64,000 nt of DNA. It comes from Cyathus striatus. Its lineage: Eukaryota > Basidiomycota > Agaricomycetes > Agaricales > Nidulariaceae. The notes under the pieces are model-generated. The model was given only the letters and a program-made list of their open reading frames with translations, did no database searches and was not told where the DNA came from. Location: assembly GCA_025738555.1 (NCBI GenBank), contig JAOVFP010000007.1:4340001-4404000 (forward strand), given 5' to 3'. A program made the position numbers and the translations under genes. Positions 23,132-34,138 of the stretch are shown here, one piece after another (positions within the stretch are counted from its first letter, which is position 1; every line of letters begins with the position of its first letter).

Positions 23132-25523
23132 TTAGACATCAATATCCAATCCATAATCTGCTATTCCTTCATCTTCTTCTCTGTCATATTCATCTGCTGC
23201 TTCTTCTCTGTCATATATATCTTCTGCTTCCTCTTCTGCTTCCTCTTCCTCTTCTACATCAGAATTATCAGAATTATCTTCTATAATATCTTCATCATCT
23301 TGAGTACTATTGTTTCTTTCAAGTTGCTTCTTAATAACCTTTTGTGTATGAATAAATAGAAGTGCATGTATGGTCCAGTTGAAGTTAATAACTGTCATTC
23401 TGTTAAGCATGTTCTGAAACCCTCCAAGCCATGCATTTAATTGCTCACAAGCCTGTATGGAAATATTAAATAAAGTTATACATATACTAATATGAAATTC
23501 TTCTTACCTGAGTATTGAAGGCTCTTTTATAATGTGGTCTTCCATGAATATCATTTTCCACTACAACCAAGTTGGGTGCAGATCCATTTAAAGGTGCTGG
23601 GTTGCACCATTTACGACATGTATAATCAGTTGTTCTATGGTTAACATAATGATATGAATCAACAATAAATCTAGTTGTTAGACTCCAAATTCTCCATGCA
23701 CCATTTAACACAGCATTTTTTAGCACTACACATGCTTTGTCAATACAGACATAGCTTGGACGAGATTCAAGAGTTGGATAGACATGATCTAAAAATCTCA
23801 TAATATTTCCAGGTCCTTCAGATTTTGTAAACTTGGTCCATGCAATAACTGCTCCACATGGTGCACATAATGTCTCAACACAGTAAAATCGAGGAGCAGT
23901 AAAGTAATGATTTCGCTCCTCATGTGGTGCAGGAGCATCATCATGAGGCATCACTTGCCGGTTTATATGAGGAAGCCAATCTACTCGTTCCTCTTCACTT
24001 CTTCGAATAAGTCTTCTTATTCCTAAAAGTGTTTGCCGACCAAATCTTACAAGATGGTTGCGCCATTGTGACTGATGATTAATACATGTTTTAGAGTTTT
24101 GTTCTTTGGGGTTGTTACATGATTTTATATGACATATGTGACCACGCATAGCTTGATGATACATACAGAATACACCTGTTCTTTCATTTTCTAAACTATT
24201 ATCACAGTTCTCATATGCACAATGTCTTGGACCTATAATTATCCCATCCATAACAACCATGTTTACTATTGGTTTCTCAGCTTGATTTGATTGACTTGTG
24301 TTTGGTACATTATTGGATGATTCATTGGATGATTCACTAGACAGTTCATTGTCAATATCCATATCATTAGTTGTACTATTGGTTTGTTGAATTTGTTGCC
24401 GAGAAAGTGCTCTAGCTTCAATTTCCTCTCTCATTGATTGTTCAGCATCTTCACCCTGTAAAATTGGAACTGTTTGATTTTCATCAATTCCAGCTACTGC
24501 AGCTGGAGTATCATCAGTTATTCTGTCTGGAGTACTTTTATAGTCATGTGTACATTCACTACATGAATGATCTTTAGCACATGCAATAATTCCTTCCTGT
24601 CCAAGTATTTCAAATGCTTTTCTAGTTAACTCTTGTATGTCACGCTCATCAGATGTTATAACAAGTGTTTTATCATTATATGTTGCTACCTGTCTTACAC
24701 TTTCAGAAATAAATGCCTGCCAAGTTTGTCTACAAGACAGTTTAAATGCTGATTCTCTAAAGCATTCATTCCAAAATTCTGCAAATGCAGCTGTAGATGC
24801 ATGAAAATGATAAATTCCTTGAAGAACTGCATTTGTATAGCATCTGTCTGCCCAGACTTGCTGTCCAAGCTTTACATATTTTGCAGAGTTCTTTAATCCT
24901 TTAATCCATGTGCCATTTGTATGTTTTACACTTTTATGATCTGCATAGTAAAATGCATTACAATGCTTGCATTTCCCTTTCAGAACATAGGCACTACTGT
25001 AAGGATGCATTCCTTTTATAAGTGTTACACATGAAACATCTCGTTTGCGGACTTCTTGGTAAAGTGGTGCCCCATCACATGATGGTGTTGAGCAAGTATA
25101 ACGGCTTGGACAAATAGTAAAGACTGGTTCAATTTCTATAGTTCTTACAGCATTTAAAGAATGACCTTTTATAATTGGATCTAGTGCTAAAATTGCTGCA
25201 AATGAATCAAGTTTTGAGCCCAATGAATTTATTTTCTGTATATTGGTTAAATTCTCAGCAGCAGCAGATTCATCTTCAGTAAATAGATAATTAATCTTAT
25301 CATTTATATCTCTTTGTAGAACTCTAATAAGAGCATTAATCCAACTTGTTGTAGGTTTCTTATATGCTTGTTTTTGACATCCATGGAGATTCAATAGATC
25401 TGTGTTATTTATTAATGTGAATAACAGTTTGAGTACCACTGCTAGTGTAATGTCTGTATGGAAGTTGCTGGTGATAAATTCGGAAAAATCTGAAAATTTT
25501 ATTTCTGGAAATGGATCTTGCAC
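23132..25523 (-). CDS. CxC5/CxC6 cysteine-cluster protein, DDE-like, intact
   Basis: Two exons: 25,523-23,508 and 23,452-23,132, joined over a GTAAGA...CAG intron. Together about 785 residues. The N-terminal third holds a CxC5-like cluster (CPSRYTCSTPSCDGAPLY, CKHCNAFYYADH). The middle has a CxC6-like cluster (HCAYENCDNSLEN, GVFCMYHQAMRGHICHIKSC). The rest resembles an RNase-H-fold core: YVCIDKACVV (Asp), RFIVDSYHYVNHRTTDYTCR (Asp, His) and QACEQLNAWLGGFQ (Glu, in exon 2). The tail is strongly acidic. CxC5 and CxC6 are named for association with KDZ transposases. No stop or frameshift was seen, unlike the neighbouring KDZ gene. The open frame extends upstream of the Met at 25,523, so an earlier start or exon is possible. 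It may be the working transposase or a DNA-binding partner. Confidence 0.8.
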
Positions 25524-25559
25524 TGGAGAAGATGCCCATGCTTTTGGAATGCATGATAT

Positions 25560-26060
25560 AAGGGCATAAAATGTGAAAAGCCAAATAAAAGAGTGCCAGA
25601 AACTAAAGAATTTTAAGTTAGCTTATTATCCTTGCAGGATTAAACAAACACATCAAGAGATATGTATTTGAATTATAGTACAAGGAAAAACTGTTCAAGT
25701 TTATAATGTACATATTGAATACTTGTTGAAAGTATAACTAAATCATAATACAAATTGCTCTATGTTGTACTTGTTGAAAATACAACATTGAGATAAATAG
25801 TAATGAAAGTAAAACAAGTATATAATGAAAAAATTGAAGTCTATACTGTTGAAGTAAAATATAGTACATATCTTGCATACTTGTTGAAAGAATGTAAGAT
25901 AAATAGCAATTAATACAGAACTTACAGTCCATACTGTTGAAAGTAGGACCTAAGTTGAAAAAGAAATATTGTACAAGTGCTACATACTTGTTGAAAGTAT
26001 GTATACACATAATAGATAAAATATTGACACTAAATGTAAACAAAAAGAAAGTTAAATGAA
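25560..26060. repeat. Spacer with ACTTGTTGAAAGTA direct repeats
   Basis: Between two minus-strand genes. The phrase TACTTGTTGAAA(G/A)TA recurs at about 25,720, 25,768, 25,880 and 25,986, with shortened TACTGTTGAA forms between them. It lies directly upstream of the CxC5/CxC6 gene and could be part of its promoter region. Confidence 0.45.
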
Positions 26061-26064
26061 AATC

Positions 26065-28249
26065 TTACAGATCTCTGTTCTTCTTTCTCTTTCCATCCTT
26101 CCATTTCTCTTTCTCCTTCTCTTTTCCTTTAGTTTGTTCTCTTGCTCTTTCTTTTCCCTTTCCCTTCCCCTTGTCTTTGCTTTTCAAATTGTCAGAAATC
26201 TCCTCATCTTCTGAATCCTCTTCTGCATCTTTCTTAGCAGCCTTCTGCTGTTTCTCAATCTTATTAAGAATTGCCTTTAACATGTCTTGAGTTTGTGACT
26301 TTCCTCTCCAAACCTCATAATCAGAAATGCCTTCTTTTCCCTGAAGCCAAAGCTCCATTTGAGGATAAAGATGAAGTCTCACAAATACACCCTTCCACCT
26401 GTAGTATGCCAGTACTGACATAAATATTGGTGCAATGACATATATACCAGGCAATTTTCCTTTCCATTTTCCACCAGAAACTAATGATGGAAGTTGCTTA
26501 ATAATATTTTCAATGAATAACCATTTGGCATAGTTCAAACATATATTCACAATACCATAGTCACGTAAAGCACTGGGAATTTTAAATAGATCAATTAACT
26601 TTTGCTGATCTAAGCTTGTTTCCCTTAACTTAGAGGTGGAAGGTGTTGAAGTATCCACATTGGAATCTGATGGAACACTAGATATATTTGATGTTTTTGT
26701 TGTACCAAAACCATCCTAAATTCCAGTTAAGTTATGTACTAGTTCTGAAATGAATTGTAACTTACAAGTAAAATCTTGCAATATGTATTTTTATTTATGT
26801 CTAAATTCCATTCTACTTGCCGGTTTGTATCACTTAATAACTCTGAATATTGACCAGTAAAATTCCATCCTTCACTTTCCCATAAAAATACATATGGATT
26901 GGATGCTTCAATCAACTTATACTTCTGCCCAATATATTTCAAAATCTTAGATAGAAGAACTTGAATTTCAATTTTTTGAAATGAAAATATTGGATCAGAA
27001 GCTGAGAAATCATTGTAAATATATAGTGTTCCAGTGGATAAAATTGCATTAGATGCAATCTCTGATGTTGTATCACTATCTCCAATATTATAGTTATTTC
27101 CAATTGCATTCTGGCGACTGTGTCCACCAGTAATCTTTGAGGCACCTTGAAGATCCAAAGATATATCATCTTCTTCAGAAATATACTCAAATTGTCTCAT
27201 AAAATTTTCAAATTGCATTGGATCATAGAGCAATTCATTTTGAACAAGTTTATCAGATTCTGAAATAGAACTTCTGGATGAAGTTCTGGATGCAGAATGG
27301 CTTGAAGTAGATTGACTGGATGCAGAATGGTGTGAAAGTGACCTTCTGCTAACCTTTGATGAAGAACTCATTGTAGGAGAATCAGGGGACTCAGATCTTC
27401 CCTTCTTATCAGCAAGTTTACGAGGAGTAGTTTCCACTAGATCATAATGCTCAAAGTCCATCTCTTCTTCTTGAATTTGAAGAGGATATTTTGATTGTGA
27501 AAATACAGCTGAGCTCTCATTGTCATTAAACAAATTGTCCATATTTCTGGACAGAGTATTAAATGAGTCTTGAGGAATAGATCTGTGAACCAAAGTTGCT
27601 GGTGTCACTGTTCCTGAGCGCTCACGGTAGTGGGGTGGAGGAGCAACTGAAATGTTGCTATGTTCTAGAATTCTTTCTGCACTGAAAGTCAAATAAAATG
27701 TTAGAAATACATATAGATAAATAAATAAAATGTACTTGGTTAGTTTTCTTGGTGGTCCAGCAGCCTCATTGCGCTGGTCTTCTTCAAGACGTTGAACAGA
27801 GGTAATTCTATAAGAGTATAAGATCACTGAAATTATATAGACATTTTTACTTACTTATTCTTCTTTCTGATCACCACTTTTTTCATCTTAGAACTCACCT
27901 CCTTCACTTGTTCCTCCCCCTGTTGTTCAGTTTCAATGTCTACTTTTCTCCCAGCCATCACAACCAGATCTTCCTCCTCTTCCTCTTCCTCTTCCTCTTC
28001 CTCTTCCTCCTCCTTCTCCTTCTCCTCCTCCTCCTCCTCCTCCTCCTCACTCACAACCTTTCTTCTCCCTCTGCCCTTTCTCCCACCTTTACTAACCTCT
28101 CCTGACTTACTTGCACCTCTCTTAGATCTGGAAATAGCAGCTTGAGGCCTGGCTGTTTCAGAAGTGCCAGAGTTGGTCTTAGACCTGGTAGAAGTGGCAG
28201 GAGCAGCAGCAGCAGCAGCTGTTGCAGATCTGAGAGCTCTGGGAGGCAT
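26065..28249 (-). CDS. Auxiliary acidic/basic protein of the giant element, intact
   Basis: Four exons fit GT-AG introns and keep the frame: 28,249-27,855; 27,807-27,736; 27,681-26,766; 26,715-26,065. About 670 residues. The N-terminus is Ala-rich and basic, then a long Glu run (about 28,050-27,970). The centre is Ser-rich with SPDSPTMSSSSKVSRRS. A globular stretch follows with IGQKYKLIEASNPYVFLWES and ALRDYGIVNICLNYAKWLF, GGKWKGKLPGIYVIAPIF, EGISDYEVWRGKSQTQDM. The C-terminus is Lys/Glu/Gly-rich (KGKGKGKERAREQ). No domain is recognised. Charge blocks suggest a nuclear, DNA- or histone-interacting helper. No stop interrupts it. I believe similar proteins accompany CxC5/CxC6 genes in Agaricomycetes, but that is memory only. 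Confidence 0.7.
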
Positions 28250-28499
28250 AGAAGTTGAAGTACAAAAGCAGAGGTTAAATGATGCACTCTGATGGGGGGG
28301 GAGGGAAGGAACTTGATAATGCAGGTGCTTCTATATAATAGATACAGCGAGACATCACAAGATTCAATTTATAAATAGCATGTGGCAAAAGATCATTCAA
28401 CTTTCCATATAGGTCCTGCTGTTCTCGTCAACTGACAACTGTCAGGACAAAAATACAACAGGACCTAAAGAAAGATCTCCGCCAAAGCAGAGAAGACAA

Positions 28500-29525
28500 A
28501 AAATTTACCCACACACAAAAGTGTAAGTGGGACTAATATATCTCATGCACCGAAGTGCACGTCGCACAGCACAACAAGAATACAGCATGGGGGAGTAAAC
28601 ACAGACAGGGGGGGAGGACATACAATAAGGAGGGGTATATACAGTGCAACGAGAACAGTGAGGGGGGTACATGCCAACAAAGGGGGAGTATGGTACATGG
28701 CATAACGAGAACACGGCGATGGGGGGTTAAGCATGGATGAGGGGAGAACAGTGCGCAGCGTAACGAGAATACGGCGAGGGTGGGTACGTGCAGGCGAAGA
28801 GGGATGGTGACAGCGTAACGAGAACACGGCGAAGAGGGGTACGTGCCAACGAGGGGGGAGAACCATGCACAGAGTAACGAGACCACAGCGAGGGTGGGTA
28901 CGCGCAGACAAGGGGGTGGTGCACGACGTAACGAGAACACGGCGAGGTGGGTACGTGCAGGCGAGGGGGAGATGGTGACGGCGTAATGAGAACATAACGA
29001 GGGGGTTACGCGCAGATGAAGGGGGATGGTGCACGACGTAAGGAGAACACGGCGAAGAGGGGTACGTGCCAACGAGGAGGGAGAACCGTGCACAGCGTAA
29101 CGAGACCACAGCGATGGTGGTTACGCGCAGATGAGGGGGGTGGTGCACGACGTAACGAGAACACGGCGAGGTGGGTACGTGCAGGCGAGGGGGGATGGTG
29201 ACGGCGTAACGAGAACATAGTGAGGGGGTTATGCGCAGATGAGGGGGGTCGTGCACAACGTAAGGAGAACATGGCGAAGAGGGGTACGTGCCAACGAGGG
29301 AGAACCTTGCACAGCGTAACGAGACCACAGCTAGGGTGGGTACACACAGACAAGGGGGATGGTAACGGCGTAACGAGAACATAGCGAGGGGGTTACGCGC
29401 AGATGAGGGGGGTTGGTGCACGACGTAAAGAGAACACGGCAAGGGGGGACGTGCCAAAGAGGGGGAGGACGGTGCGCAGCGTAATGAGAATACGGCGAGG
29501 ATGGGCGGCGCAATGAGAACACCAA
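28500..29525. repeat. CpG-rich minisatellite of about 60 bp units
   Basis: Roughly 16-17 imperfect copies of a unit such as GTAACGAGAACACGGCGAGG then GGGTACGTGCAGGCGAGG and GGGATGGTGACGGC. It is far richer in CpG than the surrounding element. Long open frames in several frames, including a minus frame at 28,543-29,541, arise from the period and should not be called genes. It lies about 250-1,250 bases upstream of the auxiliary gene. Confidence 0.85.
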
Positions 29526-30140
29526 CCACGGCCATCGACATACGAAACGTGCAGCGTTTGCGCTACACGACAGAATTGCACACGCATATACCGGCATATG
29601 CTGTGCCGGCAAAGATACACGCCTGCCGTTGTATGACAGAATCACCCTCACACGTACCGGCACATGGTATCCCGTCGAATATATACATCTGCTAAAAAAA
29701 AACAATGCGAGAGAGCGAATGAAACGTAAAAAAAAACATACGTTGTCACCCTATCACACAACCCTCAACCCTCAACCCTCAACCCTCCATCATGCTTGTA
29801 GTGTACGACGCTGCGGGATGACGGAACAAACGGGACTAAAAAGCAAACAGCAGGGCCAGGGAAAAAAGCGGGAAAGGGCAAAGGGGGGGAAGAAAGGGGA
29901 GGAAGAGAGGGGAGAAGCGAGTAACAAGTCTGAATAATTCTACCAAACTCGAATACCATGCACAGACCATTTGCGCACAGACCATGTCACGTGACCGTTA
30001 CGGTAAAAGCCGAAATGACATGTGAAAAGCGCACAGACCCTGACACGTGATCGTTGCGCACGGACCATTCACACGGTCACGTGACCGCTTCGATGCGGAG
30101 AGATCTTATCATATGTTGTGTGGGAATTTGTGACAAGAGA
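29526..30140. promoter_or_regulatory. Spacer with three CACGTG-type sites
   Basis: The second half holds TGTCACGTGACCGTTACGG (about 29,984), CTGACACGTGATCGTTGCG (about 30,038) and GGTCACGTGACCGCTTCG (about 30,076), each near a GCGCACAGACC or GCACGGACC phrase. CACGTG is the core bound by bHLH proteins such as Cbf1 in fungi. A short AACCCTC run lies at 29,761-29,787. No gene is recognised. Confidence 0.4.
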
Positions 30141-30435
30141 GGTAAATGTCAGAGACTGTACTGAGAGTCCAGTGACTTACTCTCAGTAGATTCTCATTGG
30201 ACTCTCTAAGATTCATCTCACTATAGTATCACTGGACTCTATGAGACTCTCACCCAATGAGAATTTACTGAGATTTTAGTGAGATGAAAATTGTTCATTT
30301 TCTCGATGTAGTCTCACCAATGTCTCACTAATATCTCTCTACACTCTCTGAAATACCACTAAAATTAACCTGGATTCTCACTGGAGTATCAGAGAATCTC
30401 ATGAGAATCTCACTGGATTCTACTGAGACTGTGGG
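30141..30435 (+). repeat. Second TCTCACTGGACTCTC array
   Basis: Degenerate short repeats (CTCTCACTGGATTCTC, TGAGACTCTCAC) related to the array at 22,330-22,790. No coding potential. Confidence 0.6.
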
Positions 30436-31830
30436 TCAGTGACATGACCTCGAAAAGTCCATCAAGGCGAATCGAGGTGGATCAAGTTGGGATTGAGCCG
30501 AATCAAGCAAAGCACGCAGCACTGGCAGAATTTACAAATATGGACCCTAGCTCAATTTAATCGAGTGGAATCAAGTAGCAATTAATATTATAAATACAGT
30601 TGGGAATGTACAAGTGGAATTGAGACGAAACACTGAATGAAGCACTGATCAAGCGCATTGGGCCTGCCCCCTGCTACCCCTGCTGCTACCCCCTCTCCTT
30701 ACCCTACCCTCCCCCTTCGCTACCCTCCCCCTTCGCTACCCTCCCCCTTCGCTACCCTCCCCCTTCGCTACCCTCCCCCTTCGCTACCCTCCCCTCCTAC
30801 ACTACCCTCCCCCTCCTCCGCTACCCTCCCCCCTCATCCAGCTCCCACAGCTAATATCACTCCCCTCAATCACTCTAGTAGCCCCTTCTACAACTCCACC
30901 CTAGCTTGGCCCTCGTTTCCTCAGATGTATCTCTATGAATAATGAATAAGTGAAATACTAATGAAGATATTCGGAAATATACACTTCACAACTTTGCTGA
31001 TAGCCCCCCCAAGTAAAATGAAAGTTGGCTTCTGTTCTGCATGGAACAGCAGTGAGGCTTGATGTGATCGAAAAGAGTTAGCAAATGGTAGTAATGGTGC
31101 TAGAGTGCCGCATAGCTGGCGATTTCACAATCGCGCGAACGCTGTAATGGCGTGACTATCTGGTACATTATATCATTAATATGGGACTAAAGAGATATTC
31201 AGAGGACATACCTATACTCTAAAATCACCATTCCCAGCCTTTAGATTGCCTACCACATGCAGATTAAATATGGCAGCCGGCTATATGCGCTACCTTCAGC
31301 TTCAAGATAGACCTAGAGTGATAGGGAAAGTCAGAATGTGGCATTTAAAGCTTGGTGGCAAGAAAATGTAAGATAAAGAGGGGGAGAGAGGAAAGGAAGA
31401 AAGGGGAGAGGAGGGGATCGGAAGAAGTACAGGGAGGGGAAGAAGCTGGGGTGGGAGGAAGGAAGCTGGGGGAAGGAAGTGGAAGGAGGCAGAGAAGCGA
31501 ACTGCGCACAGACCTTTGACATGACATCATGATCTGATCAAGAGCCTGAGTTTGAAATTGAAGAACTTCAGCTTGAAGCAGTTAGTGTTGCGTTAGTCGA
31601 TTGTTTGCTATAGGAAAATGGAAAGACAAAAGATGTACAATGTATGAAGGCCAGGTGACAAAGTCCATAGTTTAAAGTGCATGTATAATATTTGAATTGA
31701 ATGCAAAATAAGCAACAGATAAGATAACGAGTTACTTACTAATAAAAGTTACGTGCAATTCATACTTGACCACACTTGATTCGGCTTGATTCTCCTCAAT
31801 GGACTTTTCACTGGGCTAGTACTCACCCCC
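30436..31830. mobile_element. Possible nested element with AAAAGTCCATYRAGG ends
   Basis: Left AAAAGTCCATCAAGGCGAATC (from about 30,453) and right GATTCTCCTCAATGGACTTTT (to about 31,812) are inverted relatives. Clusters of GAATCGAG / GATCAAG words lie inside both ends. The interior has a 17-base array at 30,669-30,835 and a purine-rich tract at about 31,375-31,500. No transposase and no clear target duplication, so the call is tentative. Confidence 0.45.
30669..30835 (+). repeat. 17-bp CTACCCTCCCCCTTCG tandem array
   Basis: About six exact or near-exact copies of CTACCCTCCCCCTTCG followed by decayed versions with CTCCTCCG. It gives a Pro-rich open frame that is only a by-product of the repeat. 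Confidence 0.85.
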
Positions 31831-32544
31831 AGTGAAAAGTAGATGTATTGGGATCGAGTGGGAATCGAGTGTGAGTGAGCAGAATCGAGCTGGATCAATA
31901 AAATCATAAAAAATTGATTTCCCTTACAATTTGACCATATACTTGTTTATGCTCAATTTAAATTGAGTCTGGTCGAGTACATTTGATTTTGTATTCGTTA
32001 GCTATTTTATTTTAATATTACCTATTTTATGAAGTTCAATATATTATATTAAAATATAATTGAGTACAATTGAGTACAACTCATAGATACGCTAAATACC
32101 TCCCCCACCTACACCAAGTCCACTCCACCTCCTCCCACCACCACCAATGCATCTAACATCTCCAGGTGCAGACTCCGGCTCAATGTTCTCCAAACAAAAG
32201 CTGTTATAATACGAATGTTAGTCACTTTAGATAGATTAGCTACTAGAAATACAACATACTTGTCTATGGAAAGAAAGAAATTGGTGGGACACCAAAGCTG
32301 CAGCGCTGCAGTCTCTAACATTCCTGTAATGAGATGACAATTCAGCACTCTGAATAAACATGATCGTTAGTAACATTAAGGCCATAGTATCCAGCTGCAT
32401 ACCTGATGACCTCGCTCCAACACCAAACCCAACCAATAGAGACAAACGAATAACTTCCTCAAGAATTTGAAAATACGTATAGATCTGACCCGTTTCCAGT
32501 TCAGTAAACATTAATTCAGATTAACTATTGCAATCTTACTGGTT
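31831..32544. other. Spacer with GATCGAGTGGGAATCGAG words
   Basis: The sequence starts with a palindrome (CTTTTCACTGGG near 31,808 against CCCAGTGAAAAG near 31,829) and TCGAGT-type words like those at 30,460-30,640. A minus-strand open frame at 32,236-32,511 has no recognisable domain or support. Confidence 0.4.
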
Positions 32545-33215
32545 GTTTTGGATGAATAAAGTCCTGGCGATTCAGTAACTGGCAACAATATTTGGTTACT
32601 CTTTTTGTGTAATCTATTTTCACTCAGTTATTCTTCCCTCATACTTTTCTCTTCTCACATTATCAACAAAATATATTCTTTCAGATGAATGAAGTCCTAG
32701 TGATTCACTAACTGGCAACAATATTTGGTTACTCTTTTTGTGTGATCCGTTTTTGCTTGGTTATTCTTCACTCATACTTTTCTCTTCTCACATTATCGAC
32801 AAAGTATATTCATTTTGGATGAATGAAGTCCTGGTGATCCAGTAAGTGGCAACAATATTTGGTTACTCTTTTTTTTAAATCTATTTTCACTCAGTTATTC
32901 TTCCCTCATACTTTTCTCTTCTCATATTATCAAAAAAGTATATTCTTTCCAGATGAATGAAGTTCTGGTGATTCAGTAACTGGCGACAATATCTTGTCAC
33001 TCTTTTTATGTGATCCATTTTCACTCAGTTATTCTTCACTCGTACTTTTCTCTTCTCGTGTTATTGATGAAGTGCATTCTTTTGGATGAATGAAGTCCTG
33101 GTGATTCAGTAACTGGCAACAATATTTGGTTACTCTTTTTGTGCAATCCATTTTCACTCAGTTATTCTTCCATAATATTTTTCTCTTCTCACATTATCAA
33201 CAAAGTATATTCTAT
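32545..33215 (+). repeat. 133-bp tandem repeat, five copies
   Basis: Unit starts GATGAATGAAGTCCTGGTGA at 32,551, 32,684, 32,818, 32,952 and 33,085, so the spacing is 133, 134, 134 and 133 bases. Each unit ends in TTCTCTTCTCACATTATCAA. No coding function. Confidence 0.85.
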
Positions 33216-34138
33216 GAAATTTTGGACGCATCACCAACTAGTCACTGGGTATTGCTTTCCAGAGTGAGAGTCTATTACTGTGACAATCTGTTACATGCTT
33301 CTTGACAGTTAAGACTGGTAGTGTAATAGGATTTCAGGGCTCTCTAGTATGTTAGTCTTCAATGGATCAATGGCTTCTTCGCATATTAATTGTTTTTGCT
33401 ACACACTACAGGTTTTAGTCTGTCTCACTCAAAGGGTTAGGAGACTTAGGTGTATACATTCAGACTCCTAATACTATTATTGTGCCACCAATCTCATACT
33501 TCCATGTCATCACCTCCCTCTTTTTCATCCTTGTGCTGTGTCTTCATCTTCTTTTTTAGTCGAAGTACTTACTTGGATCTCAGTGCCAACTATCATCATC
33601 TTGCATCTTGATCGCTTCAGTAACTCTTTGGGTGGAATTCGCTATCAGGGATGTCCAAGCAGGAGTACAAAGCACAACATAGTGTTGTCTGCTGAGTGTT
33701 CCGGTGCAGTATATTATTAAAATATAGATATAGAAAGCTATAGTTCTAACGGAATTGTATTTAAGAACTGTAAATACATTGTATAATACAGGGAAGTGGT
33801 TTTCGGAAAGACATTTCAATGATAGGGAACAGTTACCCAGGAAAGAATTCAAAAATATTACCCTTGCGGCGCACTGTCAAGCCAGAAAAAATTAACCTTT
33901 TCCCGCCACATTCATAGTTCCCCACTCTCCCTGGCATACCAATTCACCTCGACAGTTACTTGAACCTTAACACTCCTACCTGAAAATTCTCCCACTTCGA
34001 CATCCTCCCACTTCAACATCTCTCACTTCAACATCTCTGGCTTTGACATCTCCCAATTTAACGTTCTCCAACTCGAAACCCTTCCACAGTCCACCTTGAT
34101 GTTCAACATCCTTTTCCCCTCTGGTTCTTTCATTGTTT
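33216..34138. other. Spacer and likely promoter region of the plus-strand gene
   Basis: AT-rich until about 33,880, then CpG-normal. At about 33,985-34,080 there are short repeats of CTTCAACATCTCTCACTTC type immediately upstream of the ATG at 34,139. No gene is recognised. Confidence 0.4.

Noticed and set aside
27908..28145. Plus-strand Ser/Leu-rich frames
   Set aside because: Antisense shadow of the Glu-rich run of the auxiliary gene.
28505..29541. Long minus-strand Pro/Arg-rich frames
   Set aside because: Produced by the 60-bp CpG-rich minisatellite.
29761..29787. AACCCTC repeats suggesting an interstitial telomere
   Set aside because: Only about four 7-base units and not TTAGGG type; simple repeat.
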